Positions 44,973-54,204 of a stretch of DNA of 64,000 nt are shown here, piece after piece (position 1 is the first letter of the stretch; each line of letters starts with the position of its first letter). Origin of the DNA: Deinococcus sp. KNUC1210 (GTDB lineage Bacteria; Deinococcota; Deinococci; Deinococcales; Deinococcaceae); assembly GCF_022344005.1 (NCBI RefSeq), contig NZ_CP092192.1:186001-250000 (forward strand), read 5' to 3'. The notes under the pieces are model-generated. The model saw only the letters and a program-made list of their open reading frames with translations. It ran no database searches and had not been told where the DNA came from. Both the position numbers and the translations under genes were made by a program.

Positions 44973-46163
44973 TCAGGGGCAGGTTTTGCCCGGGAAGGCG
45001 AGCGCGTCGTAGGGCTGCGGAGCCACCACGCCTTTACTCTGCCCGATCACCTTGAACTGCCCGCCCGCGCCCGACATGCCGGTGTACACCGTCTGGGTCA
45101 GGCTGCCGTTGGCGTCCACCGTAATTTTGCCCAGTGGGCTGTCCACGCTGATGCCCACGATGGCTTTCCTGACCGCTGCCGGATCGAAGCTCTTGGCCTT
45201 CTCGACGGCGGCTTTCCACAGATACACGTCCATGTAGGCGTGCGCCATCGGGTCGGTGATGGCAGCGTTTGCCCCGTACTTCTTCTGGTAGGCGGCCACG
45301 AACTTCTTGTTGGCGGCGTTGGGCAGGCTCTGGAAGTAGTTCCAGGTGGCGTACTGTCCGGTCAGCAGGGCAGGCCCGATGCTCTGGGCTTCCTGCTCGG
45401 CGATACTGAAGCTGATGACCGGCAGCGTCTTGGCGCTGTAGCCCGCCGCCTGATACTGCTTGAAGAAGGAGACGTTGCTGTCTCCGTTCAGAGTGTTGAT
45501 GATCACGTCGGGCTTGGCGGCCTTGATCTTGTTGATGACGCTGGAAAACTCGGTTCCGCCCAGCGCCACGTATTCCTCGCCCGCCAGTTTGCCCTTCATG
45601 TCGGTGATGTGCTTTTTCAGGATCAGGTTGGCGGTGCGCGGATACACGTAATCGCTGCCCAGCAGGAAGATATTCTTGTAGCCCTTGCTCATGGCCCATT
45701 CCAGCGCCGGAAGCGCCTGCTGGTTGGGCTGCGCCCCGGTATAGATGATGTTGGGGCTGCACTCGTTGCCCTCGAACTGCACCGGATAGAACAGCAGGCC
45801 CTTGTTCTTCTCGAAGACCGGCAGCATGGCCTTGCGGCTCGCGCTCGTCCAGCCGCCGAACACCGTGGCGACCTTGTCCTGGGTCAGCAGTTTCTCGGCC
45901 TTGGTGGCAAAGGTGGGCCAGTCGCTCGCTCCGTCTTCCTTCACGACCTCGATCTTCTTGCCCATCACGCCGCCGCCCGCATTGATCTCGTCGACGGCGA
46001 GCTGAGCGGCGTTCGCCACCGTGATTTCGGAAATCGACATGGTGCCGGTCAGCGAGTGCAGCACGCCGACCTTGACGGTGCCCTGGGCGCTCGCGCTGCC
46101 GAACAGGCCCAGCGTGAGGAGGAGCGACAGGTGGCGTGCACGGCGGTTGGTCTGGTGGTTCAT
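44973..46163 (-). CDS. urtA: Urea ABC transporter substrate-binding protein UrtA
   Basis: A 396-residue exported binding protein. A signal peptide (RHLSLLLTLGLFGSASAQ) is followed by VKVGVLHSLTGTMSISE and the UrtA hallmarks PNIIYTGAQPNQQALPALEW and GSDYVYPRTANLI. It captures urea in the periplasm for UrtBCDE. The ATG at 46163 has GGGAG upstream. No urease genes are in the window, so the fate of the urea is not visible here. Confidence 0.92.
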   Translation of the reverse strand: MNHQTNRRARHLSLLLTLGLFGSASAQGTVKVGVLHSLTGTMSISEITVANAAQLAVDEINAGGGVMGKKIEVVKEDGASDWPTFATKAEKLLTQDKVATVFGGWTSASRKAMLPVFEKNKGLLFYPVQFEGNECSPNIIYTGAQPNQQALPALEWAMSKGYKNIFLLGSDYVYPRTANLILKKHITDMKGKLAGEEYVALGGTEFSSVINKIKAAKPDVIINTLNGDSNVSFFKQYQAAGYSAKTLPVISFSIAEQEAQSIGPALLTGQYATWNYFQSLPNAANKKFVAAYQKKYGANAAITDPMAHAYMDVYLWKAAVEKAKSFDPAAVRKAIVGISVDSPLGKITVDANGSLTQTVYTGMSGAGGQFKVIGQSKGVVAPQPYDALAFPGKTCP

Positions 46164-46475
46164 CGGGACTCCCTGAGGCCAACTTCTGAAAGAAGGGCTG
46201 AGCGCGGTGGACAGCCTGCCCATTTCGGCATGACAGCAGCTGCCCTCATACTGTTGTGCAAAACGTTAAAAAATCTTTGAACAAAATGCACCAACGTGCT
46301 CATAGTATCCTAAAAGTCCGGATAAGATGAGCAGCGCGTTTAAATTTGTCCAAACATGTTGCAGATTGATAGACCCGCCGTGAACAATCGGCAGCGTTCT
46401 GGTCGTGCGCTTTCCTCCAAAAAACCTCAACCCTGCGTGAAGAGCCGCTCTAACACGCCGCATTATGCTGACCGC
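46164..46475. other. Divergent promoter region, urtA / GAF kinase
   Basis: A 312-bp intergenic region with an AT-rich core (46255-46350, including CAAAACGTTAAAAAATC) that probably carries the urtA promoter. The right end carries the kinase -10. I see no further reading frame or repeat. Confidence 0.5.
46464..46469 (+). promoter_or_regulatory. -10 box (TATGCT) of the GAF histidine kinase
   Basis: TATGCT, then GACCGC, then the ATG at 46476: a 6-nt gap as for other leaderless candidates here. Confidence 0.5.
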
Positions 46476-49400
46476 ATGGCCGCTGCCCGATCTCCGTCTC
46501 AGATGTCCTCGCTCGGCGAGAGGCTCCAGGACGTGACCGAACATCTGGCCTCGGCCACCACCCAGGACGCAGTCTTCGGGGCGGTGCTGCGTCCTGTGCT
46601 GGATGCACTCGGCGCGGTGTCGGGCGCAGTTCTGATGCTGAGTGCCGAACGCCTGGAACTGGCGGCGTCGCACCGCACCGAGAGCAACCCGGTGCCCAGC
46701 GTGTGGCAGAGCGGCCCGTTTGAATCCGGCAACCCCGCCGCCGACGCGCTGAAGCGGCGCGAGGCCCTGTATTTCGAGCATGCCGGGGCGCTGAGTGCGG
46801 CCTATCCACTGCTGGAGGCCCGCAGCGGCGGCGCAACTCCGGTTGCCAGTGCGCTGCTGCCGATGTTTACGGGCGAGCGTCCACTCGGCTGCATCGCGCT
46901 CGACTTCCGTGAGCCGCATAGTTTTACCCGCAAGGAGCGCCGTTTCCTGAGGACTCTCAGCGCTCAGTGCGGCATTGCCCTCGAACGCGCTCGGCTGAGC
47001 CTGAACCTGGAGCGGCAGGTGCAGGAGCGAACCGCCCAGCTCGAAACCGAGATGCGGGCCCAGGAAGCGTTCGTGGCCTTTACCGAGGCGGTGGGCAGCG
47101 AGCTGGACGTGCAGCTGCTGGCTCAGCAGGCGCTGAAGCTGCTGAATCTGCGCTTTCCCGGCAGTACCGGCGCGTACTATCAGCTGGAGGACGACTTGTG
47201 GAAGCTGCACCGCCACACCGATGACCTGTACGACACCCCCGAACTGCTGGAGCTGCTGAAAGCCGGGCTGCCCCGCGACACGCCGATGTTTCTTCAGGCG
47301 TTTCGCAGCCATCGCCCGACCTTCGTGAACGGCTGGGATTCCGAGCGCGAACAGGTGCAGCGCACCGAGGAGTACGCGGCCGTTTCGGCGTATCCGCTGG
47401 TGCAGGCAGACGGCAGGGTCCGGGCCATGCTGGTGGTTGGCCTAAAGGATCAGACGACCTGGGCAGAACGTGACCGGGCGGTGTTCCGGGCGGTGGGGCG
47501 CGGCCTGAATCTGGCGCTCGACCGCAGCGTACAGACCGAGGTGATGCGTCAGCAGAACGATGAACTCGCCGCCCGCACCCACGCCCTCGAAGCCTTCGCA
47601 CAGCTGACCGCCGGTCTGAGCGTGCAGCGCGATCCGTATGCCCTGGTGCAGCGGGCGCAGGAGGTGGCGCTCTCGCTCCTGCCGCCCGGCTACACGCTGT
47701 ATTACGAACGCAGCGGGACGCGGTGGCGCAGCCGCGTGCAGGTGGGCGACGTGGGCGAACCGGCCCTGCAAGCCTTTATCGACGCCGGGCCGCTCGTGGG
47801 CCAGACTCCCAGCGTGGATGTGGCCTGGGAGACGCGCCAGCCGCTGTATCAGGACGACTACGCACGCGGCAGCGACACGCCGGACGAGATGGTGCAGCAC
47901 GTGGGCGCGGCGACGTCACTGCCGATTCTGAATGCAGGCGAGCCGGTCGGCATCCTGATCGTGGTGCTGTTCGGTCGGCGCACCTGGACGCCGACCGACC
48001 GTGCTGTCCTCGAAACGATGGTCAGCAGCCTCGAACTGGCGCTCGACCGTTCGCGGCAGGCGCGGCAGCTGGAAGAGGAACGCGCCTCGCTCGAAACCTT
48101 CGTGGCCTTCACCGAGGCTGCCAGCAGAATCGATCAGCTCGGTGATCTGTCGCGCGAGGCCTTCGCGACCCTTCAGACGCTGTTTCCGGGCAGTACAGTC
48201 GCGCTCTACGAACGGCAGGAAGGTCTGTGGAAGGCCCACCACCACACCGACGATCTGCAACCGGAACTGGCGAAGTTGATCGAAGCGGGGCTGCCCCCGA
48301 CCACCCCTCTTTCGTCCAGCTGCTGGAGGAGAGGCGTCCGGTGTTTGTCGACCACTGGTCTATCGACAGCGAGGAGGTCGCCCATTTCCAGGCGATGCAG
48401 ACCACGTGTCTGTACCCGGTTTTTCAGGACGGCGAGGTCTGCGCGGCGCTGGGCGTGGGCCTGAAGCAGCCGAACTGGACGGATCGTGACCGCACGGTGG
48501 TGATGGCGGTGGGGCGCAGTTTCACGCTGCTGTACGACCGAATCTCGACGCTGGAGGCGCTGGCAGCCCGGCAGCGCGAGGCCGAGAGCCGCACGCAGTC
48601 GCTCGAAGCCTTCGCGCTGCTGACCCGCGATCTGGGCGTACAGGGCGACCGCGCCGCGCTGGTCAGGCGAGCGCAGGAGGTGGTGCTGTCGGTGCTAGGC
48701 GAAGGCTTCGCCGGATACTTCGAGCCGGACGCGTCTCATACCCACTGGCGACTGATCTCGGGCGCGGGCGAACTGCCCTTTCCGGAGCTGAAACCCACCA
48801 TCGAGACCGGGCTGGAGTGGGCACAGACCCATACGCTGTGGCTGCCCTGGACGACCGGCCTGCCGCTGTACCAGGACGTCTACGACCGCTCGACCGATGG
48901 CCTGGAAGCGCTGTTCGGCCCGGCTCCGATCGATGGCGCGACGGCTGCGGTGCCGCTGCTTCAGGGGTCGAGACCGGTCGGGGTCTTCGCCGTCTGGATG
49001 TTGCAGGCGCGTCCGTGGCGAAAGGTGGACCGGGCCGTTCTGGAAGGCATACTGCGGAGTCTGGAGGTGGCGCTCGAACGCGCCGAGAGCGTGGCCCAGC
49101 TCGCCGAGCGGTCGCGTGATCTGGAACACAGCAACAGCGACCTGAGGACTGCGAACGAGGAACTCGAAGCCTTCGCCTATTCGGTCTCGCACGACCTGAG
49201 AACCCCGGTACGCCATATCCGGGGCTTCAACAATCTGCTGCGCGGCGTGCTGGGCGAACCGCTCGACGAAAAGGCCCGGCGGTATCTGGGCGTGATCGAC
49301 GACGCCGCCAAACGCATGGACACGCTGATCGAGGCGATGCTCGACCTGTCGCGCACCTCGCGCCTGCCCCTGCGCTCCGAGGCGGTCGATCTCAATGCAC

Positions 49401-49846
49401 TCACCGCTGCCGTCCTGTCGGAACTGGAACCTGAAACGGCGGGCCGACAGGTCGAGTGGGTGGTTTCCTCGCTGCCGCAGGTACAGGGCGACGCGGCCAC
49501 GCTGCGGCAGGTGTTGATGAATCTGCTGTCCAATGCCCTGAAATACACCCGGACGCGCCCGCTCGCCCGCATCGAAGTGAAGGCCGAGGAGCGCCAGGAA
49601 CTGTGGCTGATTCATGTGCAGGACAACGGCGTGGGCTTCGACGAAAAGTATGCGGGGAAGCTGTTCGGGGTGTTTCAGCGCCTGCACCGTCAGGACGACT
49701 TCGAGGGCGTCGGCGTGGGCCTTGCCAATGTACGCCGCATCATTCTGCGGCACCGGGGCGAGGTCTTCGCGAGCAGCCGACCCGGTGAAGGCGCGACCTT
49801 CTCGTTCTCGTTGCCAAAAGACGAGCGAATGGTAAATGTAATCTAG
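46476..49846 (+). pseudogene. Multi-GAF sensor histidine kinase, frameshifted
   Basis: About 1123 residues when repaired, no membrane helices. Five GAF-like modules (about 10-170, 190-350, 370-530, 545-700, 715-870) joined by coiled coils precede HisKA (EAFAYSVSHDLRTPVRHIRG) and HATPase (LMNLLSNALKYTR, DNGVGFDEKY, GVGVGLANVRRII). Modules 2-3 and 4-5 look like a tandem copy of a two-GAF unit. The frame breaks at C5 (48294-48298); one more C gives GLPPDHPSFVQLLEERRPVF and continues to 49846. The kinase type is bacteriophytochrome-like; no Cys chromophore site can be claimed. No response regulator adjoins it. Confidence 0.87.
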
Positions 49847-49871
49847 CTGACCGTGATACCCTCAGGCGAGA

Positions 49872-50618
49872 ATGACCGACCTCTTGAATCAGGTGGCGCT
49901 CGTGACGGGCGCGTCGCGTGGAATTGGTGCCAGCACCGCTCAGCAACTCGCGCTGCGGGGCGCAGATGTCGTCGTCAACTACCGCAGCAAAGGCCCCCGT
50001 GCTGAACAGGTGGCTCAAAGTGTCAGAAGTGCAGGTCGCCGTGCCCTGCTGGTTCAGGCCGACATCACCGACGACGCTGACCTGCGCTTCATGACGGCGG
50101 AGGTGCGGCGCGAGTTCGGTCGGCTTGACGTGCTGATCATGAATGCCAGCGGCGGCCTGGAAAAAGACAGGGCGGAGGACTATGCCATGCAGCTCAACCT
50201 GCATGCCCAGGTGTCGCTGCTGACCGCCTGTCTGCCGCTTCTCTCCACGGGCGGCAGGGTGGTGTTTGTGACGAGTCACTGGGCGCACTTTTATGGATCG
50301 CAGCCGGTGTTTCCTGCTTACGAGGCAGTCGCTGCCAGCAAATATGCGGGCGAGCAGGCACTCCGCGCCCGGATCGAGGAGCTTCAGGCACGAAAGATCA
50401 GCCTCGTGGTGGTCAGTGGCGATCTGATCGAGGGCACCATCACACCGAAACTGCTGGAGCGCAAGCAGGCGGGTGTGATCGAAGGTCGGCGGCAGCAGGC
50501 AGGCGCACTTCCGACGGTCGAGGAATTTGCCAGCGCCATCGTCGACGCTGCCGCCGAGCGTGGCCGCCCCTCCGGCCATACGACCTATGTGGGGAGCACC
50601 GACGAACTCAACGCCTGA
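49872..50618 (+). CDS. SDR-fold protein with atypical active site
   Basis: A 248-residue SDR. The cofactor motif TGASRGIGASTAQQLALRG is standard. The NNAG motif is MNASGG. Instead of YxxxK the region reads YEAVAASKYAGE, so the residue in the usual Tyr position is Val, with a Tyr three residues earlier; a related YEPVAxSK pattern occurs in other SDR-like proteins as far as I recall. Catalysis is therefore uncertain. It lies 25 bp after the kinase, same strand, so may be cotranscribed. Confidence 0.85.
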   Translation: MTDLLNQVALVTGASRGIGASTAQQLALRGADVVVNYRSKGPRAEQVAQSVRSAGRRALLVQADITDDADLRFMTAEVRREFGRLDVLIMNASGGLEKDRAEDYAMQLNLHAQVSLLTACLPLLSTGGRVVFVTSHWAHFYGSQPVFPAYEAVAASKYAGEQALRARIEELQARKISLVVVSGDLIEGTITPKLLERKQAGVIEGRRQQAGALPTVEEFASAIVDAAAERGRPSGHTTYVGSTDELNA

Positions 50619-50630
50619 TGTCAAGGGATG

Positions 50631-52004
50631 TCAGGGTGTGGGCGGTGTGTCCCGTGCGGCACGTTTCTGGGCGGCGGCGAGGCGCACTTCGCGCAGCCGT
50701 GCTCCGTGCAGCGGATAGAAGGCCAGCAGCACCAGGGCCAGCCCCGCTCCGATGATCGGCGGCGCGGTCATGAACACCCGGAAGCCCTCGCCCACGCTCG
50801 CGGGCTGCACGCTCAGCTTCGGGTCGTAGCCGTAGGTGCGTGAGACCCAGCCGAAACACAGGGCGATCAGAGCGCTGCCGAGCGTGGTGATCAGGCCCGA
50901 CATCCCGAAGTACATACCTTCGCGCCGCTGTCCGGTGTTCAGTTCGTCCTCGTCGATCACGTCGCTCAGAATGACGTCGCCCATCAGGATCATGCCCGCC
51001 AGCCCCACTCCGATCAGCATGGTGGTGGCGATCACGGCGGGCAGGCTGGACACGAAATGCAGCGGCACGACTGCCAGCGCGGTCAGACCGAAGGCCAGCA
51101 TCAGGGTGGTACGCGCATCGAAGCGGGAGGCGATGAAGCGTTGCCAGGGCCACAGCGCCAGCCCCGCCGTGACGAAGGCGCTGCCGAGCAGCACGCTGGT
51201 CAGGCCGCCGCTGCGGATGCCCAGGCTGTAGGTGGTAAAGAAGAACATGCCTGCTGCCAGCGTGCCGGTGGCGATAAAGCGCATGGTCTGAGCCGCCACC
51301 ACCGTCAGAAAGCTGCGGTTTCCAAAGGTCGCCCGGAGTGCCGCCAGCAGCGGTAATGCCAGCGCCTGCTGCGATTCCGGGCGTTCGTACAGCCCGCGAA
51401 AGCCGATCCAGATGCTGACGCCCGAGATGACCGCGAACAGCCCCGCCATCGTGCCCCAGCCGAGCAGCTGCGACAGCAGAGGCGGCAGCGCCAGCGCGAT
51501 CAGCAGGCCGACCGTCTGCACCAGATTCATCCTCAGAGCCACATCGGTCCGCTCCCGGTAACTCTGAAACATCTCGGGCAGCAGTCCCAGATACCCGGTG
51601 CTGACGGCGGCGCTGCCACTTTCCCACAGCACCCACACCACCGTCAGGTACGCCAGCAGCGCTCCCGGTTGCGTGCGCCCGTCGAACGGGGCCATAAACA
51701 GCAGCGTGAAGGTGATCAGCAGCGGCAGCGTTCCGAAGCGGATATACGGAATGCGCCGACCCCAGCGCGAACGGGTGCGGTCGGACAGAAAGCCGAAGAC
51801 CGGATTTTTCAGGGCGTTATAGACCGTGAAAATGGTCAGGGCTGTGGCGGCCAGTGTCGGGTCGAGTTTCTTGTAATCGACATAGAAGGCCAGCAGAAAA
51901 CTCGCCCCCGTCTGTGCGGGGATGGTCATGCCCAGATTCATGACGGCGTAGAGCGTGCGCTGCCGGGGTGTGGAGACGGTGACAGCGGCTGAATCGTCGT
52001 TCAC
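50631..52004 (-). CDS. MFS transporter, GPH (glycoside-pentoside-hexuronide:cation) symporter family
   Basis: A 457-residue transporter with 12 helices. GPH features: AVMNLGMTIPAQTGASFLLAFYV, NPVFGFLSDRTRSRWGRRIPYI (the D-x-x-R-x-R-x-GRR loop) and VILSDVIDEDELNTGQRREG in the second half. Relatives such as MelB import sugars with Na+ or H+. It starts 3 bp after the ChbG-like deacetylase stop, so the two form one operon for an unknown, possibly acetylated, sugar. Confidence 0.9.
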   Translation of the reverse strand: MNDDSAAVTVSTPRQRTLYAVMNLGMTIPAQTGASFLLAFYVDYKKLDPTLAATALTIFTVYNALKNPVFGFLSDRTRSRWGRRIPYIRFGTLPLLITFTLLFMAPFDGRTQPGALLAYLTVVWVLWESGSAAVSTGYLGLLPEMFQSYRERTDVALRMNLVQTVGLLIALALPPLLSQLLGWGTMAGLFAVISGVSIWIGFRGLYERPESQQALALPLLAALRATFGNRSFLTVVAAQTMRFIATGTLAAGMFFFTTYSLGIRSGGLTSVLLGSAFVTAGLALWPWQRFIASRFDARTTLMLAFGLTALAVVPLHFVSSLPAVIATTMLIGVGLAGMILMGDVILSDVIDEDELNTGQRREGMYFGMSGLITTLGSALIALCFGWVSRTYGYDPKLSVQPASVGEGFRVFMTAPPIIGAGLALVLLAFYPLHGARLREVRLAAAQKRAARDTPPTP

Positions 52005-52007
52005 AGC

Positions 52008-52907
52008 TCAGGAACGCGGCAGCAGCGTCTGCAGATCACGGTACGAAATGACCTGCACGCCGCTGCGCCGCACGTCATCGAGCAGAGCCGTGCTGCAGAA
52101 CGCCTCGTAATTGGCGACCCGCCCGGCCCAGCCGGAGGTAATGGCCCGCAACTCCGGCGTATCTTTGGCCGGGTGCAGGATGAAGTGCGTCAGGCCCGGC
52201 GGAAGGTCTGCCAGCATCTGCCGCGTCAGCGCCGCGTGGTCGCCGCCCACATCGTGCGGCAGGCTGACCAGATGATCGACCAGCGGCAGGCCCCGCGTTT
52301 CCAGATATGCTCCGAACGCGGCGGCAGCCAGAGCGCCCGTCAGATCGAACCCCTGAGCACGCCACGCCCCCACGTCCATGCGCGGAAACATCGTCACCAC
52401 GCCTGCCCTGGCTGCCAGCTCGATACTTCCCGGCAGGTACTTGGGGTGGGCCACCGCACCCATGTGGGCGTCGATATGCGAAGGGTTCAGCCCCCAGGCC
52501 CGCGCCCGGTCGAGTTGCAGGCCCAGTTCCTGCATTACTGCGTCTGCATCGGCATGGGCGTGCAGCGCCGCCACACTGCTGTAAAAATAACCCTGCTCGT
52601 CGGTCAGACCGTTGGCCGGGTCGCGGCTGCCCAGCGGCCCCCAGCGGTAGGTATCCCACTCACTTGTCAGGGTCAGGTGGACCCCGATATCGGCCTGCGG
52701 GTGCTGGCGCACCAGTTCGGCGGCGGCGGGGGCCCACGCGCACGGCATCATGATCGACGCCGACGACAGCAGTCCCACCTCCAGCAGATCGCTGTACGCT
52801 CCCAGCGTGCTCTCGCACATGCCCAGATCGTCGGCGTGAAAGATCACCACTCGGTCGGTTTTGGAGTATCCCAGTTGTTGCAGGGCAGGGTTGAAACGTT
52901 TCGGCAT
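52008..52907 (-). CDS. ChbG/HpnK (YdjC-like) carbohydrate deacetylase
   Basis: A 299-residue member of the YdjC fold. HADDLGMCEST supplies the Asp pair, GVHLTLTSEWDTYRWGPL and SHIDAHMGAV give the metal His residues, and HPAKDTPEL follows. Relatives deacetylate N-acetylated sugars such as chitobiose. It is cytoplasmic. It is first in an operon with a GPH sugar symporter. The substrate here is inferred from family only. Confidence 0.88.
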   Translation of the reverse strand: MPKRFNPALQQLGYSKTDRVVIFHADDLGMCESTLGAYSDLLEVGLLSSASIMMPCAWAPAAAELVRQHPQADIGVHLTLTSEWDTYRWGPLGSRDPANGLTDEQGYFYSSVAALHAHADADAVMQELGLQLDRARAWGLNPSHIDAHMGAVAHPKYLPGSIELAARAGVVTMFPRMDVGAWRAQGFDLTGALAAAAFGAYLETRGLPLVDHLVSLPHDVGGDHAALTRQMLADLPPGLTHFILHPAKDTPELRAITSGWAGRVANYEAFCSTALLDDVRRSGVQVISYRDLQTLLPRS

Positions 52908-52983
52908 GTCGTGACCTCGTTTGAACCGGCAGACCGTTTTCAGGCTGTGATCTGGGCGTTCAGTATCGCATGACGCCGAGCAG

Positions 52984-53008
52984 CCTGACAGCTCACTTGC
53001 CTGTCAGG
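52984..53008. terminator. Short perfect hairpin
   Basis: CCTGACAG (52984-52991) and CTGTCAGG (53001-53008) pair perfectly. It lies downstream of the renalase-like gene (minus strand) and upstream of the deacetylase gene. No T-run follows, so its role as terminator is uncertain. Confidence 0.35.
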
Positions 53009-53130
53009 GCACTCAAACGTTCCTTTCGGTGGAGGTCGAGTAAACGCTTCGACGCTGCCGTCTCATCCCGCACCGAGACTTCGGCCCGCAGGACAGGAGT
53101 GGTCTCGGTGGGAGAGTCCGAGCGCCGGTT

Positions 53131-54150
53131 TCAGTCTCGGGAAAGCAGCGCGTCCGAGAGCTGCCAGCCGCTCAGCAGCGCCGCTTCGACACGCGGGCCG
53201 TGAGGGTCAGGGCTGCACCAGTCGCCGCACCAGCCCAGCGCCGCTTCGCGTAGCCAGCCATACCCGCCGGGAAAGCGCTGGGTGGGCGTGGCGTACAGCC
53301 AGCGGTGTGCAAACGCCCCGCTGACCTCGAAGGGGCCGACCACCTCGCGGGCCGCCGCCAGCAGCGCTTCGAGCACAGCGCCGCGTTCGTCGTTCAGGTG
53401 TGCCTGCGACCAGTCGGCGCGGGCATGCAGCATCAGGGCGGGTGGATGACCGGGCGGCCTCTTGGTGTGCTCGCGGGCCAGCCATTCCAGCGCCGGATGG
53501 TCCAGTATCCGCAGCGCAGGCCAGTCCACCTCGTTCAGGTCATGCGTCAGCACCGCTCCAACCGCCCAGCACGGCGCGAATGTCACGTCTCGAAGCCTAG
53601 CGAGCTCTCTGACTGTCCCCTCCAGCAGCGGCAGAATCTGCGGCGCTGGCATATTCAGCACCAGTTGCTCTGCCGTCACCTGTCGTCCGTCCTGGCATTC
53701 GGCCAGCCACCCGCCCGGATGCTGCTGGAGGCGCGTCACCAGCGCTCCTGTCGTCACCGTGAGACCCTGCGCCAGTTCTTTGCCCAGTGTGCTCATCCCG
53801 GCGGGCGGCACATACCGGGGGTGTCCGTCCGGTTCCTCGCTCACTCTGCCCGCGCTCCAGCTCGGGACCCGGCGCGTCCACTCGGCCAGCCAGCCTGCCG
53901 TCAGCCCTTCCTGCACCATGGCAAGCGTGCGCGGCGTTCTGGCAGTGAAGAAGCGTGCACCGTGATCCAGACGGGCGAGTTCTCCAGTCGGCTGTGTCTC
54001 CATGCGCCGGGTGCTGCTGCGGCCCGATACTCCGTGCGCTTTGTCGAGTACCGTCACGTGCTGGCCAGCCCGCGTCAGCTCGCGTGCCAGCGCCAATCCC
54101 GCCAGCCCAGCCCCTATGATCAGCGTATGAGGCGGTGTTCCAGTGGTCAT
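53131..54150 (-). CDS. Renalase-like FAD/NAD(P)-dependent oxidoreductase
   Basis: A 339-residue flavoprotein. LIIGAGLAGLALARELTRAG (FAD Rossmann motif) is followed by VLDKAHGVSGRSSTRR, typical of renalase-type amine oxidase relatives, and the C-terminal GYGWLREAALGWCGDWCS fits the FAD-binding end. Bacterial relatives oxidise aberrant dihydro forms of NAD(P)H; activity here is not proven. Its ATG follows TAGAAT by 6 nt. Confidence 0.87.
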   Translation of the reverse strand: MTTGTPPHTLIIGAGLAGLALARELTRAGQHVTVLDKAHGVSGRSSTRRMETQPTGELARLDHGARFFTARTPRTLAMVQEGLTAGWLAEWTRRVPSWSAGRVSEEPDGHPRYVPPAGMSTLGKELAQGLTVTTGALVTRLQQHPGGWLAECQDGRQVTAEQLVLNMPAPQILPLLEGTVRELARLRDVTFAPCWAVGAVLTHDLNEVDWPALRILDHPALEWLAREHTKRPPGHPPALMLHARADWSQAHLNDERGAVLEALLAAAREVVGPFEVSGAFAHRWLYATPTQRFPGGYGWLREAALGWCGDWCSPDPHGPRVEAALLSGWQLSDALLSRD

Positions 54151-54156
54151 GACGGA

Positions 54157-54162
54157 ATTCTA
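54157..54162 (-). promoter_or_regulatory. -10 box (TAGAAT) of the renalase-like gene
   Basis: TAGAAT on the minus strand (54162-54157) ends 6 nt before the ATG at 54150. Confidence 0.5.
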
Positions 54163-54204
54163 GAGCAGGGAGTCCCCTGAAGATGTCGTCAGGGACGCTG
54201 TTTC

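Noticed and set aside
41235..46163. Branched-chain amino acid transporter (liv) operon
   Set aside because: UrtA hallmarks (YTGAQPNQQ, GSDYVYPR) and the five-gene order favour urea, although the families are related.
52970..53203. 77-codon plus-strand frame near the renalase-like gene
   Set aside because: It overlaps the antisense end of the renalase-like gene, is Arg/Ser-rich and includes a hairpin.
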